Assembly (NCBI GenBank): GCA_010909165.1
Contig: MU008164.1
Span: 2,066,001 to 2,130,000, forward strand
Reading direction: 5' to 3'
DNA from: Anthoceros angustus
Taxonomy: Eukaryota; Streptophyta; Anthocerotopsida; Anthocerotales; Anthocerotaceae
DNA: 64,000 bases
Of the stretch, positions 35,639 to 46,246 are shown piece after piece (the stretch's first letter is position 1; each line of letters opens with the position of its first letter). The notes beneath the pieces are model-generated. The model ran no database searches and was not told the origin of the DNA. It was given only the letters and a program-made list of their open reading frames with translations. The translations under genes were made by a program, and so were the position numbers.

Positions 35639-36591
35639 ATGGCGGAGGAACGAGAGATGGCGGCTGTAGAGGACGAGGTTATGGTCACAGATGCAGAAAA
35701 TGCGAAGAGGAAGAGGGAAGATGAGAGCGGTGTTGCTGAGGAGGAGGGGGGCGATGTGCTGGTCCCCGAGGAAGAGGCCTCTGCTGCTTCCAAGAAGGTG
35801 AAGACTGATGTTGAAGGTGGAAGCATGGAAGCTGGGGCTGCAGACAAAGGGAAGGAAGAGGAAGGGGAAGGTGCGGGCGAAGATGGTGGTACTAAAACGG
35901 TGGCCCTGGGACCGAAGGTGTTCCGGGATCCCGTGGATCTCTTTTCCTATTTCTACAAGTTTATTCATACGTGGCCGGAGAATATCGACGTGAACAAGGT
36001 GAGGCTGCTTTGCAGGGTCTGCCAGCTGCTGGGGGAAGCTGTCTGTGTGGTGTTCCGGTTCTGAGGGTCGTGTGCTTTTTGCAGTATGAGGCGATGGTGA
36101 TGACGGATCTGCTGCTGAAAGGGCATGCGGATCCTCCAAGCAAAATCGGAGCTGGTGTTGAGACTTTTCAAGTGAGAACACATCCTGATTGGCACTCGTT
36201 ATGCTACTACGTTGTCAGAACGGATGGCTCCGTGGAAGACTTCAGCTATAGAAAGTGCTGTGACCAGATTATGCCGTTGCCTGCAAAGTATGTGGGGGCT
36301 GATGGCAAGATACACATCGACTTGTTGAAGCTTACCGGGGTAGAGAAGCAGCCGAAGAAGCGTCTGGAGCAGCATGGAGGTGGAGGGCGTGGGAGAGGGG
36401 TGGTGGCAGGGGAGGTGGGTTTAACAGGGGTGGGGAGGTGGGTTCAACAGGGGTGGAGGGGTGGGTTCACCAGGGGTGGGGTGGTGGTAGAGGCGGCCAA
36501 AGATTTGGAAGCGGAGGCCGTGGACGCAGAGGTGGCCGTGGTCGGTCGTGAGCAGGGGGAGCTCGATAATGGTGGATCTTTTCAATCTTGA
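35639..36591 (+). CDS. EMB514: EMB514-like DUF3223 protein (two exons; C-terminal RGG tail out of frame)
   Basis: Exons are 35639-35998 and 36085-36591. The N-terminal 80 residues are acidic and contain an AKRKRED-type basic patch. The DUF3223 domain follows: LGPKVFRDPVDLFSYFYKF, then VNKYEAMVMTDLLLKGHADP, IGAGVETFQVRTHPDW and FSYRKCCDQIMPLP. Arabidopsis EMB514 has the same layout and is required for embryo development; its molecular role is not settled, and nuclear location is likely. Homologues end in an RGG-rich tail. Here the open frame instead gives VVAGEVGLTGVGRW... to a stop at 36589. A proper RGG tail (GGGRGGQRFGSGG... to TGA at 36549-36551) lies in another frame, as if one base were missing in a G-run near 36385-36400. 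Three 23-bp repeats occupy the same place. The upstream in-frame opening at 35606 is not ATG. Confidence 0.9.
36414..36484 (+). repeat. Three 23-bp repeats in the EMB514 RGG region
   Basis: The unit ggtgggtt(t/c)a(a/c)caggggtgg.g(g) occurs three times in a row. Because 23 is not a multiple of three, each added copy moves the reading frame. This may explain the scrambled RGG tail. Confidence 0.75.
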
Positions 36592-36880
36592 CCTTAGGAT
36601 CACCAGCATTTGCAATTTTGCAAAGCAGATGTCGGTGGAGGCTTCAGGCGAGAGGACAAAGGGGAGGTTGTCTTTGTGTAGACAGGCAGTCCATGTCCTT
36701 GTTGTATCCCTGAGATGGATCAACGGGTTCTTAGCCTTTCTTTTAGACGATGACGGGCGCTGTGATGTCATTGAGATTCCCACAGGTTCGTATAACGTTG
36801 TGCCAATGTTCTCTGCAAATTGCAGGAAGTAGTGGTCAGACGAAGGCATTGAATCCAAGTTTTGACACTAAGTTGAAATT

Positions 36881-38308
36881 TCATATATCTAAGACTCTAG
36901 CATTCTGTGCTAAGTTTGTGTCTACTTTCCGAGCTTGGTCTGTCGTAGGTCCTTGTAGTGCTTGAGGAGACGTCTGGGTGCTGGCTGATTTCTGCGCTTT
37001 CAGGAAAGCAGCCACCTCTTCTACAACGCGAACTCTTTCCTCCAGACCTGACAAGGCTGGCTGTGGCTGAGTCGGCTGGTCTTCATGCTCCAAACGGGCT
37101 TTGGCTTCCAGTTCTTCCAGAGCGACAAGCAGAGAGTATGAGATCCAGGCATCGCTGGCCGCGTATCTGATTTGGGCGAAGCTCAAGCCCTCCACAGCCC
37201 AATTGCTGCATGATACTGTCTTACTTTTCTTGTAAGGCAGCTCAAGAATGTGGTGGGAGAGTTTGGAGAGTCCCGCCTGACGCATTTCCCTCTGGTTGAG
37301 CAGTTCTGCAGCATACAGGGCCAGGTCTACCTCTCCGCAGCACCTCAACCCGTAGTCTTCAAGCAGCTTCTCAGTATCGCCCTTCACTCCCACCCCCCCA
37401 AGCTTCACCTGTGGGTCAGCCAGCAGCTCCTCAAGTGCAGAAGGAATCCGGTCTATGTAGAGGAGCTGCACCAGAAGACACCTGGAAGCCAGTGAAAGCT
37501 GCAGCAGGGCCACCTTGTTCTCTTCTCCTTTGAATCTGTTAGGGCGCCATTCTACATCCAAGCCGAACAGTTTGTCCTCAGCTGTGCATTTGCCCAGCCA
37601 GTCCTCCACTGCTGCCGCTGTATAGGCCACCCTGACCTGCAAGATCTGCCCGCCAACCTTCACCTCTCTCTCCAAGTACCCTGCATCCACATACTCCTGT
37701 CCCCAACTCTTATCCTCCAGACACGCGGAGGGAGAGCTCGGGGGGAAGTCAAAGAACCCATCTCCAGACTTAGCCTCCTTCCAACCAGCTGCGTCAGCCT
37801 CCCCCCATCCATCCTCCTGCATCCTCTCCTCAGGTGCTTGCACCTCCCACCCCTTTTCTTCTGCCTTCACCTCCCATGCATCATTCTTCTCTTCCTGTTT
37901 CCCCACCTCAGATGCTTTCCCACCCCTTAGTTCCTCGAACTCCCATGCATTATTCGGGTGTCTGTGCTCAGGTGCTTGCGCCTCCAACCCGGTTCCGCAC
38001 TGCCCCTTGAACTCCCATGCATCCTTCCAAACTTCCCCAACTCTGCCTTCCTCCCACTCACTGCTGCTTCTCCCCCCACCCTGAACATGGAACTCCTGAG
38101 CCTCCTCCGTGTAGCCCATTACCTCCCCTTCCCCTTCCTCCTCCTCCTCCTCCTCCTCTTCTGAGAAGCCACCGCAGATGCCTAGATTGCTCGACTCCTT
38201 CAAGCTCTCTGCTCCAGCCGACTGTGCCCGTGCTGCAGCATGCTCTCCCAGGGAAGTAGAAGCCATTTGCGCTGCTAAGACATCCTGCTCCTGCTGCAGG
38301 ACTTCCAT
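36881..38308 (-). CDS. WRN/RNase D-like 3'-5' exonuclease, catalytic residues intact (475 aa)
   Basis: Intronless in this frame. The N-terminal ~200 residues are acidic, with a run of glutamates near 49-58 and repeated WE/EV motifs, probably disordered. The exonuclease domain spans about 205-400. DEDDy metal-binding residues are in order: D251 and E253 in FGLDVEWRPN, D311 in GVGVKGDTEKL, Y382 and D386 in RYAASDAWISYSL. These define DnaQ-fold exonucleases of the Werner exonuclease type (WEX), which trim DNA or RNA 3' ends. No helicase domain is present, as in plant WEX proteins. Substrate unknown. Convergent with EMB514 (stops about 290 bp apart). Confidence 0.88.
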   Translation of the reverse strand: MEVLQQEQDVLAAQMASTSLGEHAAARAQSAGAESLKESSNLGICGGFSEEEEEEEEEGEGEVMGYTEEAQEFHVQGGGRSSSEWEEGRVGEVWKDAWEFKGQCGTGLEAQAPEHRHPNNAWEFEELRGGKASEVGKQEEKNDAWEVKAEEKGWEVQAPEERMQEDGWGEADAAGWKEAKSGDGFFDFPPSSPSACLEDKSWGQEYVDAGYLEREVKVGGQILQVRVAYTAAAVEDWLGKCTAEDKLFGLDVEWRPNRFKGEENKVALLQLSLASRCLLVQLLYIDRIPSALEELLADPQVKLGGVGVKGDTEKLLEDYGLRCCGEVDLALYAAELLNQREMRQAGLSKLSHHILELPYKKSKTVSCSNWAVEGLSFAQIRYAASDAWISYSLLVALEELEAKARLEHEDQPTQPQPALSGLEERVRVVEEVAAFLKAQKSASTQTSPQALQGPTTDQARKVDTNLAQNARVLDI

Positions 38309-39868
38309 GGCACCGCCTCCAGTCCCACTCGTGTGGTAGGTATACCTAGAGCTCCCTCCTAGGGCAGGGCCTCACAGCAACTTTCCTTCTTGAGACTCAG
38401 GCTGTGCCTACTCCTGTGTGAACATGCTTCTTCCTCTACAGGACCATGGCGTCTGTGCAGCTCGGACATCATTTATATTCGTGTTGCCAGTGGCTCTACA
38501 TACTGTTGCAACTGCGCAGGCTACAACCGACAGGTCCGGAAGCCGGAAGCTTGAAGCCCAAGGGGAAGAGGGGTCAGGCAACAGTGACGTCACCCACCCT
38601 GTCAGAGGGGTGTTCAGTCAGCCTCATAAGGCTAGTACATACTTGAAATGAAATTTTGCATGCAAACCGTCGGGAATCATCGTGCGAGCAGCGAGCTGCT
38701 GCCCATCCGTGTCTTGTACAATCGACGCATTATGCGAAACATTAATGAGGTCTCTCTTCAGGCCCGACGTCCAGTGCACATCACCATAATGTGCACCCTA
38801 GGTACGCAGTAGCTAGCTGACCTGGAGAGGAAATGTCGATGCAGACTACACTGTACATCAGTGAAGCGCAGGCACGCCCTTGGAAGCTCCCAAGATCGAA
38901 GGTACAGAGCGCTGGACTGGTCACTCCTGGTGGTGTGCACAATTTCCATCAGGTTAAAGGGAGACGTGTTGCGGATGCCTGGAAGTAAGACTGCGCCTGG
39001 ATAGGCAAAACCAGCGTTAGCAAGCAAGCCTCGTCCATGGTCAGAAGTTGCTGCAGAGATGAGCTCATCTTTGCAGCAGAGACACGCAACCATATGGTAG
39101 TTGATTGTCTTCGCTGTGTGTATAATCATGAGACCTAAGCAGAGGCATATCTGCGAAAGAATGTAGGGGTCGCAGGAAAGAGTGTTTTGCGTCCTAGAGT
39201 GTGATGCTAGCTAGGTATAACCACCAAGATGTCTCCTTGGTCTAATACGCATGCCAGATCTAGAAGACCGATGAAGCTCCACCTGCTCATCATATGATGA
39301 GCGCTGGAACTCATCGGTCCTGAGGCAGGACTTAGCATTCCCCGCCTCGTTGCACTGCCTGACATCATTGGCCCAAACGGGCATTTGCTCCTCCAGGTTC
39401 ATCAAATTCTCAGCCAACTGGAGGATTTGGCTTGATTCCCTTCTCAAGGTTGATCCGGAACGAAGCAGGGACCACGGAGGAAGTGGGTTCGGATACAGGC
39501 CCGTAACCAGCTCAGTCTTTGAACTTCAACCAAAAAAACCCAGGCTCCACAAACTTCGATCAATCTTCATACTCCAGTGGCCTCTCGAAACCGAAACAGG
39601 CTGGAGCCTCTTCGAGGCTCAAGGTTGTTGAGGTTGCAGCCCGGCAGGCAGGGCGCCGAGATACCTGCTGCTGCAAACTTACACAAACACGTGAGTGAAG
39701 AATTATGCCCAGAATGAGCTCACACAAAGTTCTTCCACCCGTGATAGCATCACTCCGACAGGCAAGACATTTTTGCGCGACACCAAACACATGGGTCACG
39801 AGCTGTAGCTCGGGCTGCACGATTCTTACCGAATTCGGGTTCAGTATCGCATTCACGCCGGTCGGCTC
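38309..39868. other. Upstream region of exonuclease A, no supported gene
   Basis: Most of it is shared with copy B (44890-45950). ORFs on both strands of up to about 123 codons show no family. It probably holds the exonuclease promoter and leader, and introns or 3' parts of the neighbouring broken small gene. Confidence 0.45.
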
Positions 39869-40204
39869 TCAGAAAAGGCTGAAACAAAACAGCCGTGAGA
39901 AAGCGATCGCGGAGCTGTCAGCGAGATGGCCAATACACGGAAGGAGAGAGAGGTGGAGGCTTACCTCCCTGGTAACCACCATGGCGGAGAAGTGGGTGAC
40001 GATGCTGAGCATCTCCCTCAGCGGAATGGACCCGAACTGGTGGAGGAACTCGGCAACGGTCGTCAAAATCTAGACGTCGTCGATCGGGGTCGGGAAGCCA
40101 CGAGCTCGAAGCACGCAGGGTTTGGTCCCTGAAATCATCTTCCTCCTCCTCCACCGCGTGCCCGCCTCCTCTCCCGCCTCCTCCGACATTTTCCCGTCCG
40201 CCAT
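39869..40204 (-). pseudogene. Small unrecognised gene, copy A, with in-frame TAG
   Basis: The reading frame from ATG 40204 (or MSEEA at 40189) gives a basic, Arg-rich start and VLRARGFPTPIDDV, then meets TAG at 40072-40074. Beyond the stop the same frame continues as ILTTVAEFLHQFGSIPLRE and LSIVTHFSAMVVTRE, then a good donor (gaggtaagc). Copy B has a Glu codon at the stop position (GTGGAA versus GTCTAG). The continuing conservation past the stop shows the ancestral protein was longer. I do not recognise the family; no catalytic motif is visible. Confidence 0.6.
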
Positions 40205-40679
40205 GGCAACAGGAAGTCTCCCGAAAAGGAAGGCAGCGCGATGGTTGCCCTCGGCGGGGCTGGAGCGCCGCCGGGGAGGGTAGGACCCGGACTCAAACTT
40301 CTGGTGAAGGTCTGGTCCGAACCGGGTGCGTGGCGCCCAAGCCACCTGCTTTTGTTTGTCCAGCGCTGAGTGAGCTGGCACTCAAACCATTGGCGGGCAA
40401 GAGCACCCCAGTTTGAGGGAACCTGGCAGGTGGGCGGTTCTGTTACGTCTCTCTCTTGCCCGACTGAGTGAGCCGGTACGAGGTCCTGTCCGTTGATGGC
40501 ATCCTCAATCCAGGGCCAGGATTGGATAGCATGGGTATCGAGGAGCTGCTTTGCCTCATGACTGCCCCGCCAGGCGGCCAGGTTCGCGCCCCACCCATCA
40601 TACACCCCGGTGTGGGAAATGAAACAAACAACGCAGGCTGATGAGATTGAGAGGGACGCGCACCTTCTCATCCTATCTC

Positions 40680-42350
40680 AAGTGGGATAATCTTGTTTTG
40701 TTACAAATATTGGATAAGATATGTAGGTTATCTTTATCATCTATGAAAACATTACAAGGTGAATGGATTAAAAAATCCTAGTCATTCTTTTAATCCTAAA
40801 AAATCTTAAGCTAGAGATGGTAGGTATGTCATAAAGACCATTGAGTGTGGAGGGTTGGAAAATACCAATAGTGGGTGTTTTCATAATTCTACGAAAAGTT
40901 AACAAAGGAGGGTTAGAAAATACGGGTTGTCTTCACACAATCATATGTAGACAAATATGTTGAGCGAGTTAAAGAATACATTTCATTCTCACAATCATGT
41001 GAAGAGATGAAAGGGTCAGGATGAAGACGGTTGAAGTCGGAAATGAAGATAGTCAGGGTTGAAAATGCACATGGTAGGGTTAGAGAATATTGGTTATCTT
41101 CACAATCATGTGAAGACCCTTATTGTGAACTATGTACCGGGCATCTTCCATTCTCGGTGGGAGGGCCAGGAACTATGTTCTGCCATATGAGGGCAACGCA
41201 CTATGTACCGGCCATTTTCCATTCTCAAAAAGTTCGTTTGGTTTGGAGAATATGAGTCAACAAGTTATGAATAGCATGGCAAATGCTAGAGGTTTAGAAA
41301 GTAATTACTCTTTTTACGATATAGTGAAACTGAAAAGTTCAATAAAAAATAAAGTCTTATAAAATTATAAAATCTCAAAATCTTATAAAATTATCATACC
41401 TTCAAATGTAAGTCATGTTTTGAAACTTAACAGTCACATTTTTTGGAACTTATATAGTTATATGAGTAGAAAATATGATATATGGTATGCATATTGACAT
41501 ATCCACAACTAAAGTTTCTTATTTAAGAGCATTGGGAACCTAGCTATTATTAGTTTTTTATTACTTAAAATGATAACCAATGCTAGTTGTATACAAATGT
41601 TGATATTAGGATTCGAATAAATGGGAGCACAACCTTAATATGTTGCCTTAGACCAACTAGGTCTTGTCAATATAACTCATCTTGCGAAAGAATATAGGGG
41701 TTGCGGGAAAGAGTGTTTTGCGTCGTAGAGTGTGATGCTAGCCCTATAGGTATAACCACCAAGATCTTTCCTTGGTCTAGTACGCATGCCCGATCTAGAA
41801 GACTGATGAAGCTCCACTTGCTCATCAATCTTACACCAACTAGGCTATGTCTACTTAACTCAACCTTAATCTAGTGCCTTAGACCAATTAGGTGAACACA
41901 AAGGCGTCGCTTATCTCAATTTACTTAAAGAATGAAACCAAATTGTATATAAAAAGCAAAGAACTAAACCTTCCAAACTACCAAGGGACTTTCAATGAAC
42001 TTATGTATATCAAAGTAGACATGTATGAACACTAAGAGCTTTGTGGTAGGCCATAGGCCAGCTCAATTTGAAGGAAGCCGCCTGGTTCTTTTGAGCCTCA
42101 ACAAAACCTAAAAGCTCACGGAGGCAGCGCTCGTCAATCAACCTTCATTTTTCATGCCTTGTCAATTTAAGTTCGTATGCCTATCAAAATTTGCGTGATA
42201 GATGAACAAGACCGAGGCACTAATCTTTCAACTCACAACTTCCACATCATATTTCACTTACTTCGGATCATGGCACACTACAATCAGTGTTTTTGCTCCA
42301 GTTTTGATAGCAATCTAACCTGCACTACCGTGCCATCTTACATGTCCGAT
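40680..42350. other. AT-rich gene-free interval
   Basis: From about 40850 to 41240 there are degenerate repeats around 'cttcacaatcatgtgaagac', related to those at 46920-47400. At 41690-41835 a 146-bp segment repeats 39149-39296 from the segmental duplication. The rest has no ORF with recognisable homology. Confidence 0.55.
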
Positions 42351-42369
42351 ATTTGCACCTGATCAAGAA

Positions 42370-42521
42370 GATATATGTTGGTCATGAAGGTGCTAGCAGC
42401 ATCACGGGAGAAATGAACAAGATATATGTTGGTCATGAAGGTGCTAGCAAAGTCACGGGAGAAATGAACAAGATATATGTTGGTCATGAAGGTGCTAGCA
42501 GCATCATGGGAGAAATGAACA
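42370..42521. repeat. Three 51-bp tandem repeats encoding a 17-residue unit
   Basis: Units start at 42370, 42421 and 42472. The period is 17 codons. The plus-strand ORF 42353-42577 reads KIYVGHEGASSITGEMN three times with three substitutions, and the minus strand is also open. An ORF of 74 codons made almost wholly of repeat is weak evidence for a gene. Confidence 0.85.
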
Positions 42522-42720
42522 ACTACTGGGCCAGTACTCCTGATAATGATTTCCACATCCACATACATGAGATTTAACAAAAGATCAGCAGAATGCCACA
42601 TTTAAATTTAGGTTAGGTTACCAGGTGAGCCTCCTGATAATGAGCTCCACATCCACATATATGAGAACAAGAGATCAACAGAATACCACATTCAAATTTA
42701 GGTTAGGTTACCAGGTGAAC

Positions 42721-42960
42721 CGCCAAGGCCATGCGACCCTTCAATCCATCACCGAGGCACCGCCAAAGCCATGCGACCCTTCAATCCATCACTGAGGCAC
42801 CGCCAAAGCCATACGACACTTCAATCCATCACTGAGGCACCGCCAAAGCCATGCGACCCTTCAATCCATCACCGAGGCACCGCCAAAGCCATGCGACCCT
42901 TCAATCCATCACTGAGGCACCGCCAAAGCCATGCGACCCTTCAATCTATCACTGAGGGAT
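42721..42960. repeat. Six 40-bp tandem repeats
   Basis: The unit cgccaaagccatgcgaccct + tcaatccatcac(c/t)gaggca repeats exactly every 40 bp at 42721, 42761, 42801, 42841, 42881 and 42921. The period is not a multiple of three, so the 69-codon ORF across it is a by-product. Confidence 0.93.
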
Positions 42961-43057
42961 GGGGGATTAGTATTGAATGAAATTCGGGGATTAGTATTCA
43001 ATGAAATGCCTACCATTGCTTTCAAGCCATCGCTAGAAAGCACATATTGACAACTTC

Positions 43058-43269
43058 AAGTAGGTGGACCAATGTGGAGAGGATTGCAAGATAAATTCCT
43101 ATGCAAATGCAAGTAGGTGGACCAATGTGGAGAGGATTGCAAGACGAATTTCTATGCAAATGCAAGTAGGTGGACCTATGTGAAGAGGATTGCAAGACGA
43201 ATTCCTATGCAAATGCAAGTAGGTGGACCTATGTGGAGAGGATTGAAAGCCAGGGAATGGTAGCAAAAG
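43058..43269. repeat. Four 53-bp tandem repeats
   Basis: The unit aagtaggtggacc(a/t)atgtg + gagaggattg and 'cctatgcaaatgc' starts at 43058, 43111, 43164 and 43217. It is the third unrelated minisatellite within 900 bp. Confidence 0.9.
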
Positions 43270-43530
43270 CTAATTAAACAAGAACCCTCTAGTGGTGGGT
43301 ATTGAGGTGAAGAAGAAGGTACATACATTTGTGATGGGAGAAAATTGAAGTAAGCAATATTTTTACAAATTTTAGTAAATAATATTTTTATTTTTTAATA
43401 TTTTATTGTAACAGAAAACGTTCTCAATCAAACAAAGGGGATAAGCCCAAAAACACCAAGACTTTGGAGCTCCCCCAGGACATAACGGGGAGATATTTTA
43501 GACTACGTCCTTCGACACCAAGTTGAAATT

Positions 43531-44850
43531 TCATTTGTCTATGGCACTGGCGTTCTGTGCTAATTTTGTGTCAACTGTCCGAGCTTGGTCTGTCCTAGGT
43601 CCTTGTTGTGCTTGAGGAGACGTGTGGGTGCTGGCTGCTCTCTGTTTCAGGAAAGCAACCACATCTTGTATATCACGAATTCGTCCCTCCAGACCTGACC
43701 AGGCTGGCTGTGGCTGAGTCGGCTGGTCTTTATGCTCCAAACCGGCTTTGGCTTCCAGATCTTGCAGAGCGACCAGCAGCGAGTATGAAATCCAGGCATC
43801 GCAGGCTGCGAATCTGATTTGGGTGAAGCTCAAGCCCTCCACAGCCCAATCGCTGCATGATATTGTCTTCCTTTTCTTGTATGGCAGGTCAAGGATGTAT
43901 TGGGAGAGCTTGGAGAGTCCCGCCTGACGCATCTCCCTCTGGTTGAGCAGTTCTGCAGCATACAGGGCCAGGTCTACCTCTCCGCAGCACCTCAACCCGT
44001 AGTCTTCAAGCAGCTTCTCAGCATCGCCCTTCACTCCCACCCCCCCAAGCTTCACCTGTGGGTCAGCCAGCAGCTCCTCAAGTGCAGAAGGAATCCGGTC
44101 TATGTGGAGGAGCTGCACCAGAAGACATCTGGAAGCCAGTGAAAGCTGCAGCAGGGCCACCTTGTTCTCATCCCCTCTGAACCTGTTAGGGCGCCATTGT
44201 ACATCGAAGCCAAACAGTTTGTCCTTAGCTGTGCATTTATCAAGCCAGTCCTCCACTGCTGCCGCTGTATGTGCCACCCTGACCTGCAGGATCTGCCCGC
44301 CAACCTCCACCGCTCTTTCCAAGTACCCCACATCCACACACTTCTCTCCCCAACTCGTTATACCCTCCAGACAAGCGGAGGGAGAGCCCGGGGGGAAGGC
44401 AAAGAACCCATCTTCAGACTTAGCCTCCTTCCAACCAGCTGCCTCAGCCTCCCCCTCCGCATCCTTCCTCTCCCCAGATGCTTGCACCTCCCACCCCTTT
44501 TCTCCTGCCTTCACCTCCGATGCATCATTCTTCGAATTCGCTGCCTCGAGCTCTTTCCCCTCCTCAGGTGCTTGCCCACCCTTCCAAACTTCCCCAACCC
44601 TCCCTTCCTCCCACCCACTGCAGCTTCTCTCCCCACCCTGAACATGGAACTCCTGAGCCTCCTCCGTGAAGCCCACTACCTCCCCTTCCTCCTCCTCTGA
44701 GAAGCCACCGCAGATGCCTGATTTGCTCGAATCTTTCAAGCTCTTTGCTCCAGCCGACTGTGCCTGTGCTGCAGCGTGCTCTTCCAGGGAAGTAGAAGCC
44801 TTTTTTGCTGCAAAGACCGAGTCCTCCGGATCCTCCTGCAGGACATCCAT
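43531..44850 (-). CDS. WRN/RNase D-like protein with two of five active-site residues changed (439 aa)
   Basis: Paralogue of the 36881-38308 protein, about 36 residues shorter, mainly in the acidic N-terminal region. The exonuclease fold is retained over its full length and the ORF is open. Two metal-site residues differ: motif I reads FGFDVQWRPN (Q218 for Glu, codon CAA versus GAA) and motif III reads RFAACDAW (F347 for Tyr, TTC versus TAC). D216, D276 and D351 are kept. In DnaQ-fold enzymes the motif I Glu binds the catalytic metals and the Tyr positions the water, so little or no nuclease activity is expected. An open 439-codon frame suggests either recent duplication or a retained non-catalytic role. 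Confidence 0.85.
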   Translation of the reverse strand: MDVLQEDPEDSVFAAKKASTSLEEHAAAQAQSAGAKSLKDSSKSGICGGFSEEEEGEVVGFTEEAQEFHVQGGERSCSGWEEGRVGEVWKGGQAPEEGKELEAANSKNDASEVKAGEKGWEVQASGERKDAEGEAEAAGWKEAKSEDGFFAFPPGSPSACLEGITSWGEKCVDVGYLERAVEVGGQILQVRVAHTAAAVEDWLDKCTAKDKLFGFDVQWRPNRFRGDENKVALLQLSLASRCLLVQLLHIDRIPSALEELLADPQVKLGGVGVKGDAEKLLEDYGLRCCGEVDLALYAAELLNQREMRQAGLSKLSQYILDLPYKKRKTISCSDWAVEGLSFTQIRFAACDAWISYSLLVALQDLEAKAGLEHKDQPTQPQPAWSGLEGRIRDIQDVVAFLKQRAASTHTSPQAQQGPRTDQARTVDTKLAQNASAIDK

Positions 44851-45949
44851 GGCACCGCCTCCAGCGCCACTAGTCTCGCGATGTGGTAGGTAAACCTAGA
44901 GCTCCCTCCTAGAGCAAAACACCGGTCCTCGCAGCAACTTTCCTTCTATAGACTCAATTGCGGTGCCGACTCCTGTGTGAACATGCTTCGAATTCTTCCT
45001 CTGCAGGACCATGGTGTATGTGCAGCTCGACCATCATTTATATTCGTCGTGGCCAGTGGCCTACACACTGTAGCAGCTGCGCAGGACCGACAGGTCTGGA
45101 AGCTGGAATCCGAAGGCGAAGCGGGTTCAGGCAACAGTGACGTCACCCACCTTGTCAGAGGGGTGTTCAGACAGGCCTCATCTGGCTGGCCATGGTACTC
45201 GGAATCTTGCATGCAAGCCGTCAGGAATCATCGTGCGAGCAGCGAGCTACTGCCTATACGTGTCTTGTGTCTTGTACAATCGAAGCATCATGAGAAACAT
45301 CGATCAATGAGGTCTCTCTTGAGGCCCGACGTCCAGTGCGCATCACGATAATATGCACACCAGGTGGCAGGTACGCTGTAGCAAGCTGGTCTGGAGAGGA
45401 AATACATATCGATGCCGACTACATCAATGAACAGCAGGCACACGCCCTTGGAAGCTTCCAAGATCGAAGGAGGTGCAGAGCGCTGGACTGGCCACTCCTG
45501 GTCTTCAGCTCGTGCACACTTTCAAGGAGTAGGATTATCGGGGACATGCGTTTCGAATGCTTGGAACTAGACTGCGCCTGTACAGGCAAAGAAGCAGCTG
45601 ACAAGACGTGGAAGGCCTCCATGTTTTCAAGGTTGATCCGGAAACGTGCACAGGTTCAATCTTGAGTAACCAGCTCAGTCTCCTTACAGATATCGGTCTT
45701 GAACTTCATCAAAAAACAAACCTCCAAAACTTCGATATCAACCAAAACAGCCAGCAGCCTCCTCGAGCTCGAGGCTCAGGGTTGGTGTGGTTGTAACCCC
45801 GGCAAGCAGGGCGGCGAGATACCTGCTGCTACAGACTCCCACCAAAACGTTAAGAATGCCCAGAATGCGTTCACACAAAGTTCTGCCACCCGTGCCAAAA
45901 CGAAACACAGGCTGAAACAAATTTACAGCCATGAGCTTAGCTCGGAACT
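44851..45949. other. Upstream region of exonuclease B, no supported gene
   Basis: Counterpart of 38309-39868, without the 430-bp insertion seen there. ORFs are short and differ from those of copy A, which argues against coding. Confidence 0.5.
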
Positions 45950-46029
45950 TCAGAGAAAGCGATCGAGAACACTTGCAAAACAGTCAGCAGCGAGGTGCAA
46001 TACAAAAAAGGAGAGAGAGGTGGAGGCTT

Positions 46030-46246
46030 GCCTTCCTGGAAACCGCAATGGCAGAGAAGTGGGTGACGATGCGATGCTGAGCTTCTCCCTCAGCGGAATG
46101 GACCCGAACCGGTGGAGGAACTCCGCAAAGATCATCAAAATTTCCACGTCGTCGATCTGGAAGCCTATAGCTCGAAGCACGCAGAACGTGGTCCTTGGAA
46201 TTCTCCTCCTCCGCTGCTCTACCGCCTCTCTGGCCTCCTCCGACAT
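46030..46246 (-). pseudogene. Small unrecognised gene, copy B, with 5-bp insertion and GC donor
   Basis: From ATG 46246 the frame gives MSEEA, an Arg-rich stretch, VLRAIGFQIDDVEILMIFAE and FLHRFGSIPLREKLSI. At 46073-46082 the sequence catcgcatcgtc replaces the catcgtc of copy A. This 5-bp duplication throws the frame, so VTHFSA becomes ASSPTS. The donor after the exon reads gaaggcaagc, a GC in place of the GT of copy A. So copy B keeps the codon that is a stop in A but carries its own lesions. Confidence 0.6.

Larger units (their letters stand above)
36881..40680. repeat. Segmental duplication, copy A
   Basis: This block contains an exonuclease gene and a small gene, both minus strand, and is repeated in the same orientation at 43531-46650. 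Similarity covers coding, intergenic and upstream parts. Copy A has extra sequence absent from copy B (about 39010-39445), including an ORF with LAENLMNLEEQMPVW. Part of this extra sequence (39149-39296) recurs alone at 41690-41835. Confidence 0.9.

Noticed and set aside
42721-42960. CRISPR-like array
   Set aside because: The 40-bp units follow each other without spacers, in a eukaryotic nuclear genome.
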